From: Paenibacillus brasilensis
Lineage (GTDB): Bacteria; Bacillota; Bacilli; Paenibacillales; Paenibacillaceae
Assembly (NCBI RefSeq): GCF_009363115.1
Contig: NZ_CP045298.1
Coordinates: forward strand, 62,001 to 126,000
Direction of reading: 5' to 3'
Length of the DNA stretch: 64,000 bases
This document shows, piece by piece, positions 34,066 through 41,816 of the stretch (the first letter of the stretch is position 1; every line of letters starts with the position of its first letter). A program made the translations under genes and the position numbers. The notes beneath the pieces are model-generated. The model worked only from the letters and a program-made list of their open reading frames with translations. It was not told the DNA's origin and searched no databases.

Positions 34066-35381
34066 TAATGCAACACCCCACCCATGCGTCCCGCAGCTAA
34101 CGTAAGCAACTTACGCGCGACTTCTTCCTTTGACTGTACAGGAATGCGCTCTACCATCCCGCTACGGTCATAAATTTGCACAGCATTATGATCAGCGCCA
34201 AAGCCGGCACCCTCCACAGTTACATCGTTTGCCGCGATCAGGTCACAATTTTTACGTTCCAGCTTATCTATCGCATACGTCTCCAAATTTTCGGTTTCTG
34301 CTGCAAACCCAACTAAAAATTGATGCTTTTTGCTTCGTCCGAGTGATTCCAGAATATCGACGTTCTTCACTAATTCCAGAGTTATATTGCTCTCTTTCTT
34401 CTTAATCTTGGTCTGCGCCACCTCACGTGGTCGATAATCTGCAACTGCAGCAGCCATCACGACCATATCACACGCTTCCCATTGTCTTAGCACAGCATCA
34501 TACATGTCTTCAGCGGACTGAACTCTTTCAAGCAAAATCCCTGAAGGCAGCTCTGCGCTGGTATTCGCAGCGATCAGATGTACCTCTGCACCCATCTCCT
34601 GAGCTACTTTTGCAATGGCAAAGCCCATCTTGCCGGAGGAATCGTTCGTAATATAACGCACCGGATCAATTCTCTCGATCGTGCCTCCAGCAGTCACAAT
34701 GACTTTTCTGCCTGAAAGCAGCTTTTCATTCTCATTGCTCTTCTCGTTCACAAGCGACTCGGGCGCTTGACTTTCCGTAGATTCACCACCAAACCATCGT
34801 GGCTCAGACTTGCTTTGGCCTTTATTATCCTGCCCCTGCTGTTCAAAAAAGCGCTCTATGGTTTGCACGATCGTTTCCGGCTCTTCCAAGCGCCCTTTGC
34901 CAACATAACCACAAGCCAGTAGTCCTTCACCAGGCTCAATCATCATCACACCGCGTGATACGAGCGTTTCCATATTTTGCATGACTGCCGGATGGGTGTA
35001 CATATGCACGTTCATCGCAGGCGCCACCATAATAGGGGCAGTCGTAGCCAGCAGCGTGGTAGACAGCATATCATCAGCAAGCCCATGTGCCATTTTCCCG
35101 ATGATATTGGCGGTTGCCGGAGCAACCAGCACCAAATCGGCCGCATCCGCCAGATGGATATGGGATACAACGGACGGTTTTCTTTCATCAAACGTATCAC
35201 TGTATACCGGATTACGAGAGAGCGACTGCAACGTAAGTTCGGTAATAAACTCTTTTGCGGAAGCTGTCATAATCACATGAACGTCGGCTCCCTTTTGCGT
35301 CAACTTACTGCACAGCGCAGCCCCTTTATAAGCGGCAATTCCGCCGGTAATACCAAGAATAATGACTTTCCCCTTCAACAT
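34065..35381 (-). CDS. coaBC: Bifunctional phosphopantothenoylcysteine decarboxylase/ligase
   Basis: This 438-aa fusion performs two steps of coenzyme A synthesis. The N-terminal flavin decarboxylase (CoaC, about 1-185) has GITGGIAAYK, SHIHLADAAD with the active-site histidine, APAMNVHMY and LACGYVGKGRL with the catalytic cysteine. The C-terminal ligase (CoaB) starts near RKVIVTAGGTIERIDPVRYI. The linker at about 185-225 is acidic and serine-rich, longer than usual. The ATG at 35381 has a GGGGGAG site and follows a short terminator-like hairpin after rpoZ. Confidence 0.96.
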   Translation of the reverse strand: MLKGKVIILGITGGIAAYKGAALCSKLTQKGADVHVIMTASAKEFITELTLQSLSRNPVYSDTFDERKPSVVSHIHLADAADLVLVAPATANIIGKMAHGLADDMLSTTLLATTAPIMVAPAMNVHMYTHPAVMQNMETLVSRGVMMIEPGEGLLACGYVGKGRLEEPETIVQTIERFFEQQGQDNKGQSKSEPRWFGGESTESQAPESLVNEKSNENEKLLSGRKVIVTAGGTIERIDPVRYITNDSSGKMGFAIAKVAQEMGAEVHLIAANTSAELPSGILLERVQSAEDMYDAVLRQWEACDMVVMAAAVADYRPREVAQTKIKKKESNITLELVKNVDILESLGRSKKHQFLVGFAAETENLETYAIDKLERKNCDLIAANDVTVEGAGFGADHNAVQIYDRSGMVERIPVQSKEEVARKLLTLAAGRMGGVLH

Positions 35382-35399
35382 CGTTAACTCCCCCTGTCC

Positions 35400-35426
35400 G
35401 AAAAAAATAACAACCTTGCGGTTGTC
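35400..35426 (-). terminator. Hairpin between rpoZ and coaBC
   Basis: ACAACC and GGTTGT form a six-base stem with a GCAA loop on the minus strand, followed by TATTTTTTT. The stem is short, so it may attenuate rather than stop transcription into coaBC. Confidence 0.65.
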
Positions 35427-35471
35427 AAAGAAATTGGCATTGCGCCTGGTTATAATGATTGTCTGCAGTTC

Positions 35472-35672
35472 TTATTCTTCGCCGCTTTCAAGCAGAAGAT
35501 GATCTGCGTAGATCTCTTCCAACGCTATTCCAACCTGTTTGTGTGATTTAGGGCTCTTCAGAGTCGTCTTCTCACCCTCGCGCAACTGTCTAGCCCGGCG
35601 TGAAGCCGCTACAACCAGCGAATATTTACTATCAACCTTTTTCATCATTTCATCAATGGAAGGATACAGCAC
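35472..35672 (-). CDS. rpoZ: RNA polymerase omega subunit
   Basis: This 66-aa subunit binds the beta' C-terminus and helps assemble RNA polymerase. It has the omega core [20 protein letters not shown] and RARQL near residues 4-32. The start is a GTG at 35672, seven bases after AGAGGTG; reading from an upstream ATG (35690) would place that site inside the gene. It lies after gmk and before coaBC, as in B. subtilis. The leader holds a strong inverted repeat (35702-35752). Confidence 0.94.
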   Translation of the reverse strand: MLYPSIDEMMKKVDSKYSLVVAASRRARQLREGEKTTLKSPKSHKQVGIALEEIYADHLLLESGEE

Positions 35673-35701
35673 GAATAGACACCTCTTCATGTAGTTTTGG
35701 G

Positions 35702-35752
35702 ACTGTATAAGCTGAACTTAAGTGTACACCTTCAAGCCCAGCATATACAGTG
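35702..35752. repeat. Inverted repeat in the rpoZ leader
   Basis: ACTGTATA-A-GCTG (35702-35714) is mirrored by CAGC-A-TATACAGT (about 35739-35752), with further pairing between CTTAAG and CTTCAAG inside. No T-run follows, so it is not a typical terminator. It could be an mRNA processing or stability element between gmk and rpoZ, or an operator. Confidence 0.6.
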
Positions 35753-35794
35753 TTATTTCTCTTTAAGTACGCCTGGCATATGTAAAGTCCTAAT

Positions 35795-36367
35795 TTATGG
35801 ATGAACCTTACAATGTTCGGCGATAATAATGGATTCTATTCGTTTACAAGCGAAATCAATCTCATCATTCACAACCGCATAATCATAGTGGCGCAACAGA
35901 TTCATTTCATCCACAGCTACCGACATGCGGTGGTCGATGGTGGCCTGGGTTTCGGTCCCCCGTCCCCGAATTCTGTCCTTTAATTCATCCAGCGAAGGTG
36001 GAAGCAGGAAAATGAAAATGCCTTCAGGAAATTTCTCTTTGACCTTTAGTGCTCCCTGAACCTCAATTTCCAGAAAAATATCTTTACCCTGCGCAAGCGT
36101 CTGATCTACAAAATCACGTGGAGTACCGTAAAAATTGCCCACATACTCAGCATACTCCAGCATCTCATCCCGCTCAATCATACTTAAAAACTCGTCACGC
36201 GTTTTAAAAAAATAGTTTACTCCATCCTGTTCACCCGCACGAGGTGCTCGAGTCGTAGCAGAAACGGAGTAGGTTATTTCCGGCAACTTTTCACGCAACG
36301 CATTGCCTACCGTTCCTTTACCAACACCCGAAGGTCCGGATATTACAAATAATAATCCCTTAGCCAT
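35795..36367 (-). CDS. gmk: Guanylate kinase
   Basis: This 190-aa enzyme phosphorylates GMP to GDP. It has the P-loop [10 protein letters not shown] (residues 9-18), the GMP-binding [19 protein letters not shown] (about 37-55) and the lid arginines near RGRGTE. I choose the ATG at 36367 behind GGAG at six bases; an ATG four codons earlier would overlap that site. It starts 15 bases after remA. B. subtilis has the same yloC-remA-gmk-rpoZ order. Confidence 0.97.
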   Translation of the reverse strand: MAKGLLFVISGPSGVGKGTVGNALREKLPEITYSVSATTRAPRAGEQDGVNYFFKTRDEFLSMIERDEMLEYAEYVGNFYGTPRDFVDQTLAQGKDIFLEIEVQGALKVKEKFPEGIFIFLLPPSLDELKDRIRGRGTETQATIDHRMSVAVDEMNLLRHYDYAVVNDEIDFACKRIESIIIAEHCKVHP

Positions 36368-36381
36368 AGTACACTCCATTT

Positions 36382-36642
36382 TTATTCGTCATTATCATCA
36401 TCTTTAGTGGATAGGCGATGAGCGACCGTCTCCGGCTGCACCGCAGACAGGATTACATGGTCACTGTCCGTAATAATAACAGCCCGTGTCCGGCGGCCAT
36501 AAGTAGCATCAATTAACATATGACGGTCCCTGGCTTCCTGTATAATCCGCTTGATCGGAGCAGACTCCGGACTGACGATGGAGATAATTCGGTTGGCCGA
36601 CACGATATTGCCGAAGCCAATATTGATCAATTTGATTGCCAT
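36382..36642 (-). CDS. remA: Extracellular matrix regulator RemA (DUF370)
   Basis: This 86-aa protein is the RemA/YlzA type: it begins [12 protein letters not shown] and contains [15 protein letters not shown] and [11 protein letters not shown]. RemA is an oligomeric DNA-binding activator of biofilm matrix and osmoprotection genes in B. subtilis. The acidic C-terminus (DDDNDE) is typical. The start is the ATG at 36642 with a GGGGGAAAG site; an in-frame ATG at 36666 precedes that site. It is tightly packed with gmk. Confidence 0.95.
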   Translation of the reverse strand: MAIKLINIGFGNIVSANRIISIVSPESAPIKRIIQEARDRHMLIDATYGRRTRAVIITDSDHVILSAVQPETVAHRLSTKDDDNDE

Positions 36643-36698
36643 ATTCAGGTCTTTCCCCCTATACATGTGACTATTGCAGCCGTGCCGCTACCAGGTAG

Positions 36699-37586
36699 CT
36701 ACTCAATATTCGCAGCCTGCTCACGAATTTTTTCAAGCTCTGCCTTCATCTCGACGACCAAATTAACCAATGTGAGATGATTGGCCTTGGAGCCGATCGT
36801 GTTAACTTCCCTGTTCATTTCCTGGATTAAAAAGTCTAATTTGCGGCCGGCCGGCTCGTCCGACAGCAGCAACCCCTTGCATTGCCCAAAGTGACTTTGA
36901 AGCCGGGTAAGCTCTTCATCAATATTGCTGCGATCCGCGAATAAAGCAATCTCCATTCCGAACTTATGCTCATCAAGCGTAAATAAACCGTCCTGAAGCT
37001 CTTTAAGCCTGTTTTTTAGCCTGTTACGGTAGTCGCTCACAACATGGGGAGCCAGCACCGTCATTTCATGATGCAGGGATTCCAGATGGGAAATGCGGGA
37101 TTCCACATCTCGTGCCAAATACCCGCCTTCTCGCTTTCTCATCTCCAGCAAACCCTGCAAAGCTTCATGTAAGGCTCGCTGTAGCTGCTCTTCCCAGCCC
37201 TCTTCGTCTCCATTGCAAGCCTCTCCAGGCTCGCCCAGAACGTCAGGCAAAGCAAGAATGTCGCTTATACCTAATGTTCCTTTCACGCCATAACGATCCG
37301 CCAGCTGCTCCGCTGCATGCAGGTATGCCTGCACCACAGTGTCATTCAACCGTGCGACGGGTATCTGTTCTTCATCACGTTCCCTATGGATGAAGACGTC
37401 GACACGACCGCGCTTAATCTGCTGCTGAACCGTTCTTCTCAAGCCATCTTCAAAGCGTGTCCATTCGCGCGGAATCCTCATCATCACTTCGCAATAGCGG
37501 TGATTCACCGATTTTAGTTCCAAGCGAACTTTATAGCCTTCATATTGAAAGATGGCTTGACCGTATCCGGTCATACTCAATGACAT
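36699..37586 (-). CDS. yloC: YicC/YloC family endoribonuclease
   Basis: This 295-aa protein begins SLSMTGYGQA and has the YicC N-terminal domain and the C-terminal DUF1732 domain ending in GSKANHLTLVNLVVEMKAELEKIREQAANIE-like sequence, with conserved ERD-type and KEL-type motifs. YloC of B. subtilis and YicC of E. coli act in RNA turnover as endoribonucleases. The start is the ATG at 37586, which gives the usual family N-terminus; an ATG at 37601 is also in frame. It heads the remA-gmk run. Confidence 0.92.
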   Translation of the reverse strand: MSLSMTGYGQAIFQYEGYKVRLELKSVNHRYCEVMMRIPREWTRFEDGLRRTVQQQIKRGRVDVFIHRERDEEQIPVARLNDTVVQAYLHAAEQLADRYGVKGTLGISDILALPDVLGEPGEACNGDEEGWEEQLQRALHEALQGLLEMRKREGGYLARDVESRISHLESLHHEMTVLAPHVVSDYRNRLKNRLKELQDGLFTLDEHKFGMEIALFADRSNIDEELTRLQSHFGQCKGLLLSDEPAGRKLDFLIQEMNREVNTIGSKANHLTLVNLVVEMKAELEKIREQAANIE

Positions 37587-37621
37587 CGGCATCACATCCA
37601 TTTTACTATTGTAATTGATTA

Positions 37622-39514
37622 TTATAGTCTAAACAAGGGGGCCTGCGCGCTGCCGGATTTTTGCCATACATAAGAAGCCAGCTCTGCCGTCATTTCATAG
37701 AACATAAATGGAGTCATCAAATAGATTCCATTAAAATGCTTCATCGCCGTATCAAGCAGCTCCTTGGCAATGGACACCCCCATTGCTCGTCCTTCCGAAC
37801 CCTCCAGACCAGACATGCGTGCACGCACCTCATCCGACAACTGAATGCCGGGTACTTCATTGTGCAGGTATTCTGCGTTCCGCCCGCTGGCCAGCGGCAT
37901 AATACCGATAAAAATCGGGACCTCCAAATGCCGTGTCTCTTCCGCGATGGCTACAATAAGCTCACGGTCGTAGACAGGCTGGGTCATAATATAATCAGCT
38001 CCGGAGGCAATTTTCTTTTCCAGCCGCTGTACAGCTTTACCCAAATGCTTGACATTGGGATTAAATGCAGCACCTACCACAAAATTAGCCTTCTGCTTTA
38101 GTGGCTTACCGGAAAATGCAACACCATCGTTTAACTGCTTGATCATACGTATAATTTCAAAAGAAGTCATATCATACACCGAGCTGGCACCCGGCAAATC
38201 ACCGAACCTTGCTGGATCTCCAGTAACCGCCAGTACATGGTCAATGCCCAGCGCGTCAAAACCCATCATATGAGACTGAATACCAATCAGATTGCGGTCA
38301 CGGCAAGCAATATGGATTAATGGGCGCAAACCCGTTTCAATGCTGACCAAATGCCCAAGCGCCATGTTGCTCATCCGCGTAACGGCAAGTGAATTGTCGG
38401 CCAGCGTAAGCGCGTCGGCCCCGGCTTTTTTCAATGCATGCGCACCTTGCATAAATCGTGTAATGTCCAGATCGCGTGGAGGATCAAGCTCTACAATGAC
38501 CGTATGCCGTTCCTTAACCATATCCACAATGTTGGGCTTGCTGGCAAATCTTCCATTTCCACGTTCCCCTTCATCTGTAATCGGCTCCGGTTCAGCGACG
38601 TGAATTGACTCGTTTAACAATACTTCTTTTGGAGCCAGCGGAGGCGGCTGCAAGCCACTCAAAGCTTTGGAAATCGCCGCAATATGATCTGGTGTAGTTC
38701 CGCAGCATCCGCCAATCAGCCTCGTTCCCAAATCTACGAAGGACGCGGCACATTCACCAAAATATTCAGGTGTTGCACCGTATACATAATGACCGTCCAC
38801 ATAATCGGCGAGACCCGCATTAGGATATACGGACAGCGGCACTGACAAGGGGCCTTCCAGCTGCTCCATTACACTCATAATCCCCTGTGGACCGGAATGA
38901 CAGTTAAATCCAAGAATGTCCGCTCCTTCATCACGCAACAACGAAAAAGCTTCTGCTACTGAAAAACCATCCTGTGTACGGCCAACCTGGTCGACTGCAA
39001 ACTGACAGATTACCGGAATATCACTATATTTACGCACACCGTTAAGCGCAATCCGCATTTCATCCAGTGAATAAAACGTTTCGCACAAAATACCGTCTAC
39101 TCCTTCGGAGAGAAGGGCATTAATCTGCTGGTCATAGTTTCGAGCCAGCTCCAGCTTGGATATGTTAAGCCGTTTGCCCCCGCATATGGAGCCTACCGCA
39201 CCCACCACATAATGATCAGGCCCGGCCGCTGCTCGGGCAATTCTTACCCCTGCACGATTGATCTCTTCTACTCTGGATTCCAGCCCAAACCATGCCAGCT
39301 TATAATCATTTGCAGAGAATGTATTGGTCTCCAGCAATCGTGCTCCTGCATTTAGATATTGACTATGCACATCCGCTATAACGTCAGGTGAAGTAATATT
39401 CAACTCTTCGTAAGAAGTATTTACTGGAAATCCCAGCTGGTACAAAAAGGTCCCCATTGCGCCGTCTCCGACAATAAGTTCACGATTCAGCACAGTACGC
39501 AAATCCGGTTTCAT
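37622..39514 (-). CDS. Homocysteine S-methyltransferase/methylene-THF reductase fusion
   Basis: This 630-aa protein fuses two one-carbon enzymes, as in B. subtilis YitJ. The N-terminal homocysteine-methyltransferase domain (about 1-290) has zinc ligands in GFNCHSGPQG (C205) and IGGCCGTTP (C270, C271). The C-terminal MTHFR domain (about 325-620) reduces 5,10-methylene-THF with FAD. The linker is charged. In B. subtilis yitJ is under an S-box riboswitch; here the leader is too short for one, and the promoter at 39545-39573 sits about 35-60 bases upstream of the ATG, so control must differ. Confidence 0.93.
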   Translation of the reverse strand: MKPDLRTVLNRELIVGDGAMGTFLYQLGFPVNTSYEELNITSPDVIADVHSQYLNAGARLLETNTFSANDYKLAWFGLESRVEEINRAGVRIARAAAGPDHYVVGAVGSICGGKRLNISKLELARNYDQQINALLSEGVDGILCETFYSLDEMRIALNGVRKYSDIPVICQFAVDQVGRTQDGFSVAEAFSLLRDEGADILGFNCHSGPQGIMSVMEQLEGPLSVPLSVYPNAGLADYVDGHYVYGATPEYFGECAASFVDLGTRLIGGCCGTTPDHIAAISKALSGLQPPPLAPKEVLLNESIHVAEPEPITDEGERGNGRFASKPNIVDMVKERHTVIVELDPPRDLDITRFMQGAHALKKAGADALTLADNSLAVTRMSNMALGHLVSIETGLRPLIHIACRDRNLIGIQSHMMGFDALGIDHVLAVTGDPARFGDLPGASSVYDMTSFEIIRMIKQLNDGVAFSGKPLKQKANFVVGAAFNPNVKHLGKAVQRLEKKIASGADYIMTQPVYDRELIVAIAEETRHLEVPIFIGIMPLASGRNAEYLHNEVPGIQLSDEVRARMSGLEGSEGRAMGVSIAKELLDTAMKHFNGIYLMTPFMFYEMTAELASYVWQKSGSAQAPLFRL

Positions 39515-39544
39515 TTCCTCCGCTCCACCCCGCTCTTTATTTTC

Positions 39545-39573
39545 ATATTAATGTAACATAAAAGAGACTGCAA
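39545..39573 (-). promoter_or_regulatory. Promoter of the methyltransferase/MTHFR gene
   Basis: On the minus strand TTGCAG (39573-39568), 17 bases, TAATAT (39550-39545). The resulting leader is about 25-30 bases, excluding an S-box or T-box. Confidence 0.6.
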
Positions 39574-39589
39574 ACATAAGCCAAAAAAC

Positions 39590-39641
39590 AAAAAAAGCCG
39601 TCTCACTCCCCAAAATGATGTGGCCAGGAGTGAAGCAGCTT
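39590..39641 (-). terminator. Terminator of the secreted-protein gene
   Basis: On the minus strand AGCTGCTTCACTCC pairs with GGGAGTGAGACGGCT over a 17-base loop and is followed by TTTTTTTG. Confidence 0.85.
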
Positions 39642-39669
39642 GATTTATAATTGTTATTTTATACTATAA

Positions 39670-40701
39670 TTATCTCATTTGCCCATCTTCGGCATGAAGG
39701 GAGAATGCGTAAAAGGCTCCTTTTTTATTCACCTTAGCCACAATAGAAGCCGTTCCTCTTTGCTTTGTGGAAAATGTATACTGATTCCCTTGAATCCCAA
39801 CATTATAGCCTGACAAATTGATATTAAATAAGAGCTGAACCTTGGGCTTGACCAGTTTCAAAGCTTCTGAAGCGGTATATTTGGGATTGGCAAACGATTT
39901 TTTGAAATCTGCGTCATCATTCCAGTCCACCCCGTAGGTGGATACAGCCAGCATTTTGCCGGTTGTTGCGCCGATTTTGACCTCACTCGACTCGTTTACA
40001 TCCTCGAACGACCAATAAGAAAACCCCTTGGCCTCGTCCTTGAAGCGTGAAGCATGCTGTACGGTAATCCGCTGACCGCTAACACGCTTAAAAGTGTTCG
40101 TTGCCCGGCTCAGCAATACAGGGTCCACCTGCTTCAACGGGTAGTCTGCATTAATGGTTATACTGTTACCCCGATCTACATCAACGTACAATGAGGACGC
40201 CTTTTCCCCTGCGCCCCAAAATACCCAGTAGTTCGAAGGCTTATTGGACTGGTAAGGAGATTTAACCCGCCAAAAAGCTTCAAATTGCATAGAGCGCTTG
40301 GGGTCAAACGCTTTGGCACTGTTCAGCACTTTGGCCTTGAGAGGCGCGTCCAGTGCCTTGCCCATGCTGCTTATTTTATACCGTACCGTGGTAGAATCCA
40401 CTCTATTCTTTTCCTTATTATATTCCGTTTGGAACGTAGCTGTTCCGTCTTCCAATTCGCCTTCGACAATCCAGGTTTTACCCATATCCGTCACATCGTC
40501 AAATTGAAATGGTGTTTTCGTACCGATCAGTTCCTGTACTGCCTTTTCCAGACGGTTCACAACAGTTGGGGTTAGCGAGCCGACCTGCTTGCTCGTCGTG
40601 TCAACGGCAGCAGCAGGGAGGGTAGCAGCATGAGCCGGAAGCGCGGTAGCTACAAATATAAGGGCTGCAACTGCTGAAATCCAACGAAATTTCCGCACCA
40701 T
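39670..40701 (-). CDS. Secreted protein of unknown function
   Basis: This 343-aa protein starts with a clear Sec signal peptide (MVRKFRWISAVAALIFVAT, cleavage likely after AHA at about 25). The mature part looks beta-rich and contains possible tandem YcdB/PepSY-like units, such as the ASEALKLVKPK stretch near 280 and the AFWRVKSP region near 145. I cannot name the family firmly. The start is the ATG at 40701 behind AAGGAGG; an ATG at 40743 in frame lies before that site. It is monocistronic with its own terminator. It is probably exported to the wall or medium. Confidence 0.75.
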   Translation of the reverse strand: MVRKFRWISAVAALIFVATALPAHAATLPAAAVDTTSKQVGSLTPTVVNRLEKAVQELIGTKTPFQFDDVTDMGKTWIVEGELEDGTATFQTEYNKEKNRVDSTTVRYKISSMGKALDAPLKAKVLNSAKAFDPKRSMQFEAFWRVKSPYQSNKPSNYWVFWGAGEKASSLYVDVDRGNSITINADYPLKQVDPVLLSRATNTFKRVSGQRITVQHASRFKDEAKGFSYWSFEDVNESSEVKIGATTGKMLAVSTYGVDWNDDADFKKSFANPKYTASEALKLVKPKVQLLFNINLSGYNVGIQGNQYTFSTKQRGTASIVAKVNKKGAFYAFSLHAEDGQMR

Positions 40702-40781
40702 GAACGGCCTCCTTATTGTTTTCTTATCTGTTATATTATACATCGTTCAGACGTCAAAAAAAGACAGAATGTTGCTAAATA

Positions 40782-40812
40782 CCAAAAAAGAAGACCTCAC
40801 AGGGTCTCCTTT
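40782..40812 (-). terminator. dapF terminator
   Basis: On the minus strand AAGGAGACC pairs with GGTCTTCTT around CTGTGA, followed by TTTTTGG. Confidence 0.85.
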
Positions 40813-40872
40813 TCACTCATTTTTATACAATTCATAAACCAAATGCACGCTCTTTTCCATGCTCCATGTATT

Positions 40873-41706
40873 TCAGGACAGACGACCATCATACACAATT
40901 TCAGCCGGGCCTGACATATACACGTGATTGTCGTCCTCGTTCCATTCGATATCCAGATCGCCGCCCTTCAGACTTACAATGGCGCGTCGGTCACTATACC
41001 CGTTGAGTACAGAAGCCACAAGTGTGGCACAGGCCCCGGTTCCGCAAGCTAGCGTTGGGCCGGCTCCCCGTTCCCATACTCGCATCTCTATGTGATCCCG
41101 ACTTCGGACCGTAGCGAACTCGACATTTGTCTTTTTAGGAAATAGCGGATGGCTTTCCAGCTTCGGTCCCCAGGCCTCCAGTTCAAAGCCAGGTGCATTT
41201 TCAACATAGATGACACAATGCGGATTGCCCATGGATACAGCCGTAAAACGAAAACCGCTTCCTCCAGCTTCGATGGACTCATGAATTACACGGTCCAGAT
41301 CCAGCGTAGTCGGAATTTTCAAGCCCTCCAGAATCGGCTCTCCCATGTCTACCTTCACCATACGTACAAGTCCGTTCTCTACAGTCAGTTCGACCTGCTG
41401 CACACCAGCACCCAGCGTCTCGATCGTAATCCGCTCACGGCTGATATGCTTGCGGTCATATACATATTTGGCTGCGCAGCGAATAGCATTCCCGCATTGC
41501 TCTGCCTCCGATCCGTCCGAATTAATGATGCGCATGCGGAAATCGGCTTTTTCTGAAGGCAATATATATACCAGACCGTCAGCACCAACACCAAAATGTC
41601 GATCACATAGCCGAACAGCCAATTCTGAAGCGTCAGACGGCAATTCCTGATGCCCAAACCAAACGATAAAATCATTACCCAAGCCGTGCATTTTTGTGAA
41701 TTCCAT
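40873..41706 (-). CDS. dapF: Diaminopimelate epimerase
   Basis: This 277-aa enzyme converts LL- to meso-diaminopimelate for lysine and peptidoglycan synthesis. Both catalytic cysteines are present: C71 in EQCGNAIRC and C221 in LACGTGACAT; GNDFIVW (10-16) and GNPHC also match. The length is normal. The ATG at 41706 has a GGAGGGAAG site. It lies 110 bases after the Ca2+ ATPase gene on the same strand with no evident terminator between. Confidence 0.97.
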   Translation of the reverse strand: MEFTKMHGLGNDFIVWFGHQELPSDASELAVRLCDRHFGVGADGLVYILPSEKADFRMRIINSDGSEAEQCGNAIRCAAKYVYDRKHISRERITIETLGAGVQQVELTVENGLVRMVKVDMGEPILEGLKIPTTLDLDRVIHESIEAGGSGFRFTAVSMGNPHCVIYVENAPGFELEAWGPKLESHPLFPKKTNVEFATVRSRDHIEMRVWERGAGPTLACGTGACATLVASVLNGYSDRRAIVSLKGGDLDIEWNEDDNHVYMSGPAEIVYDGRLS

Positions 41707-41816
41707 AGCTTCCCTCCGCCGTTGCTGCTAATCTCATGCTCCTCGTAAAGCTTTATTCCCATGATAGCATACAGGGCAAGAGCGGGAAAGCCATGTGATG
41801 ATACCTAACCCGGATG

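Noticed and set aside
39515..39670. S-box or T-box leader for the methyltransferase/MTHFR gene
   Set aside because: Only a short leader and the upstream gene's terminator are present; no conserved S-box or T-box sequence is seen.
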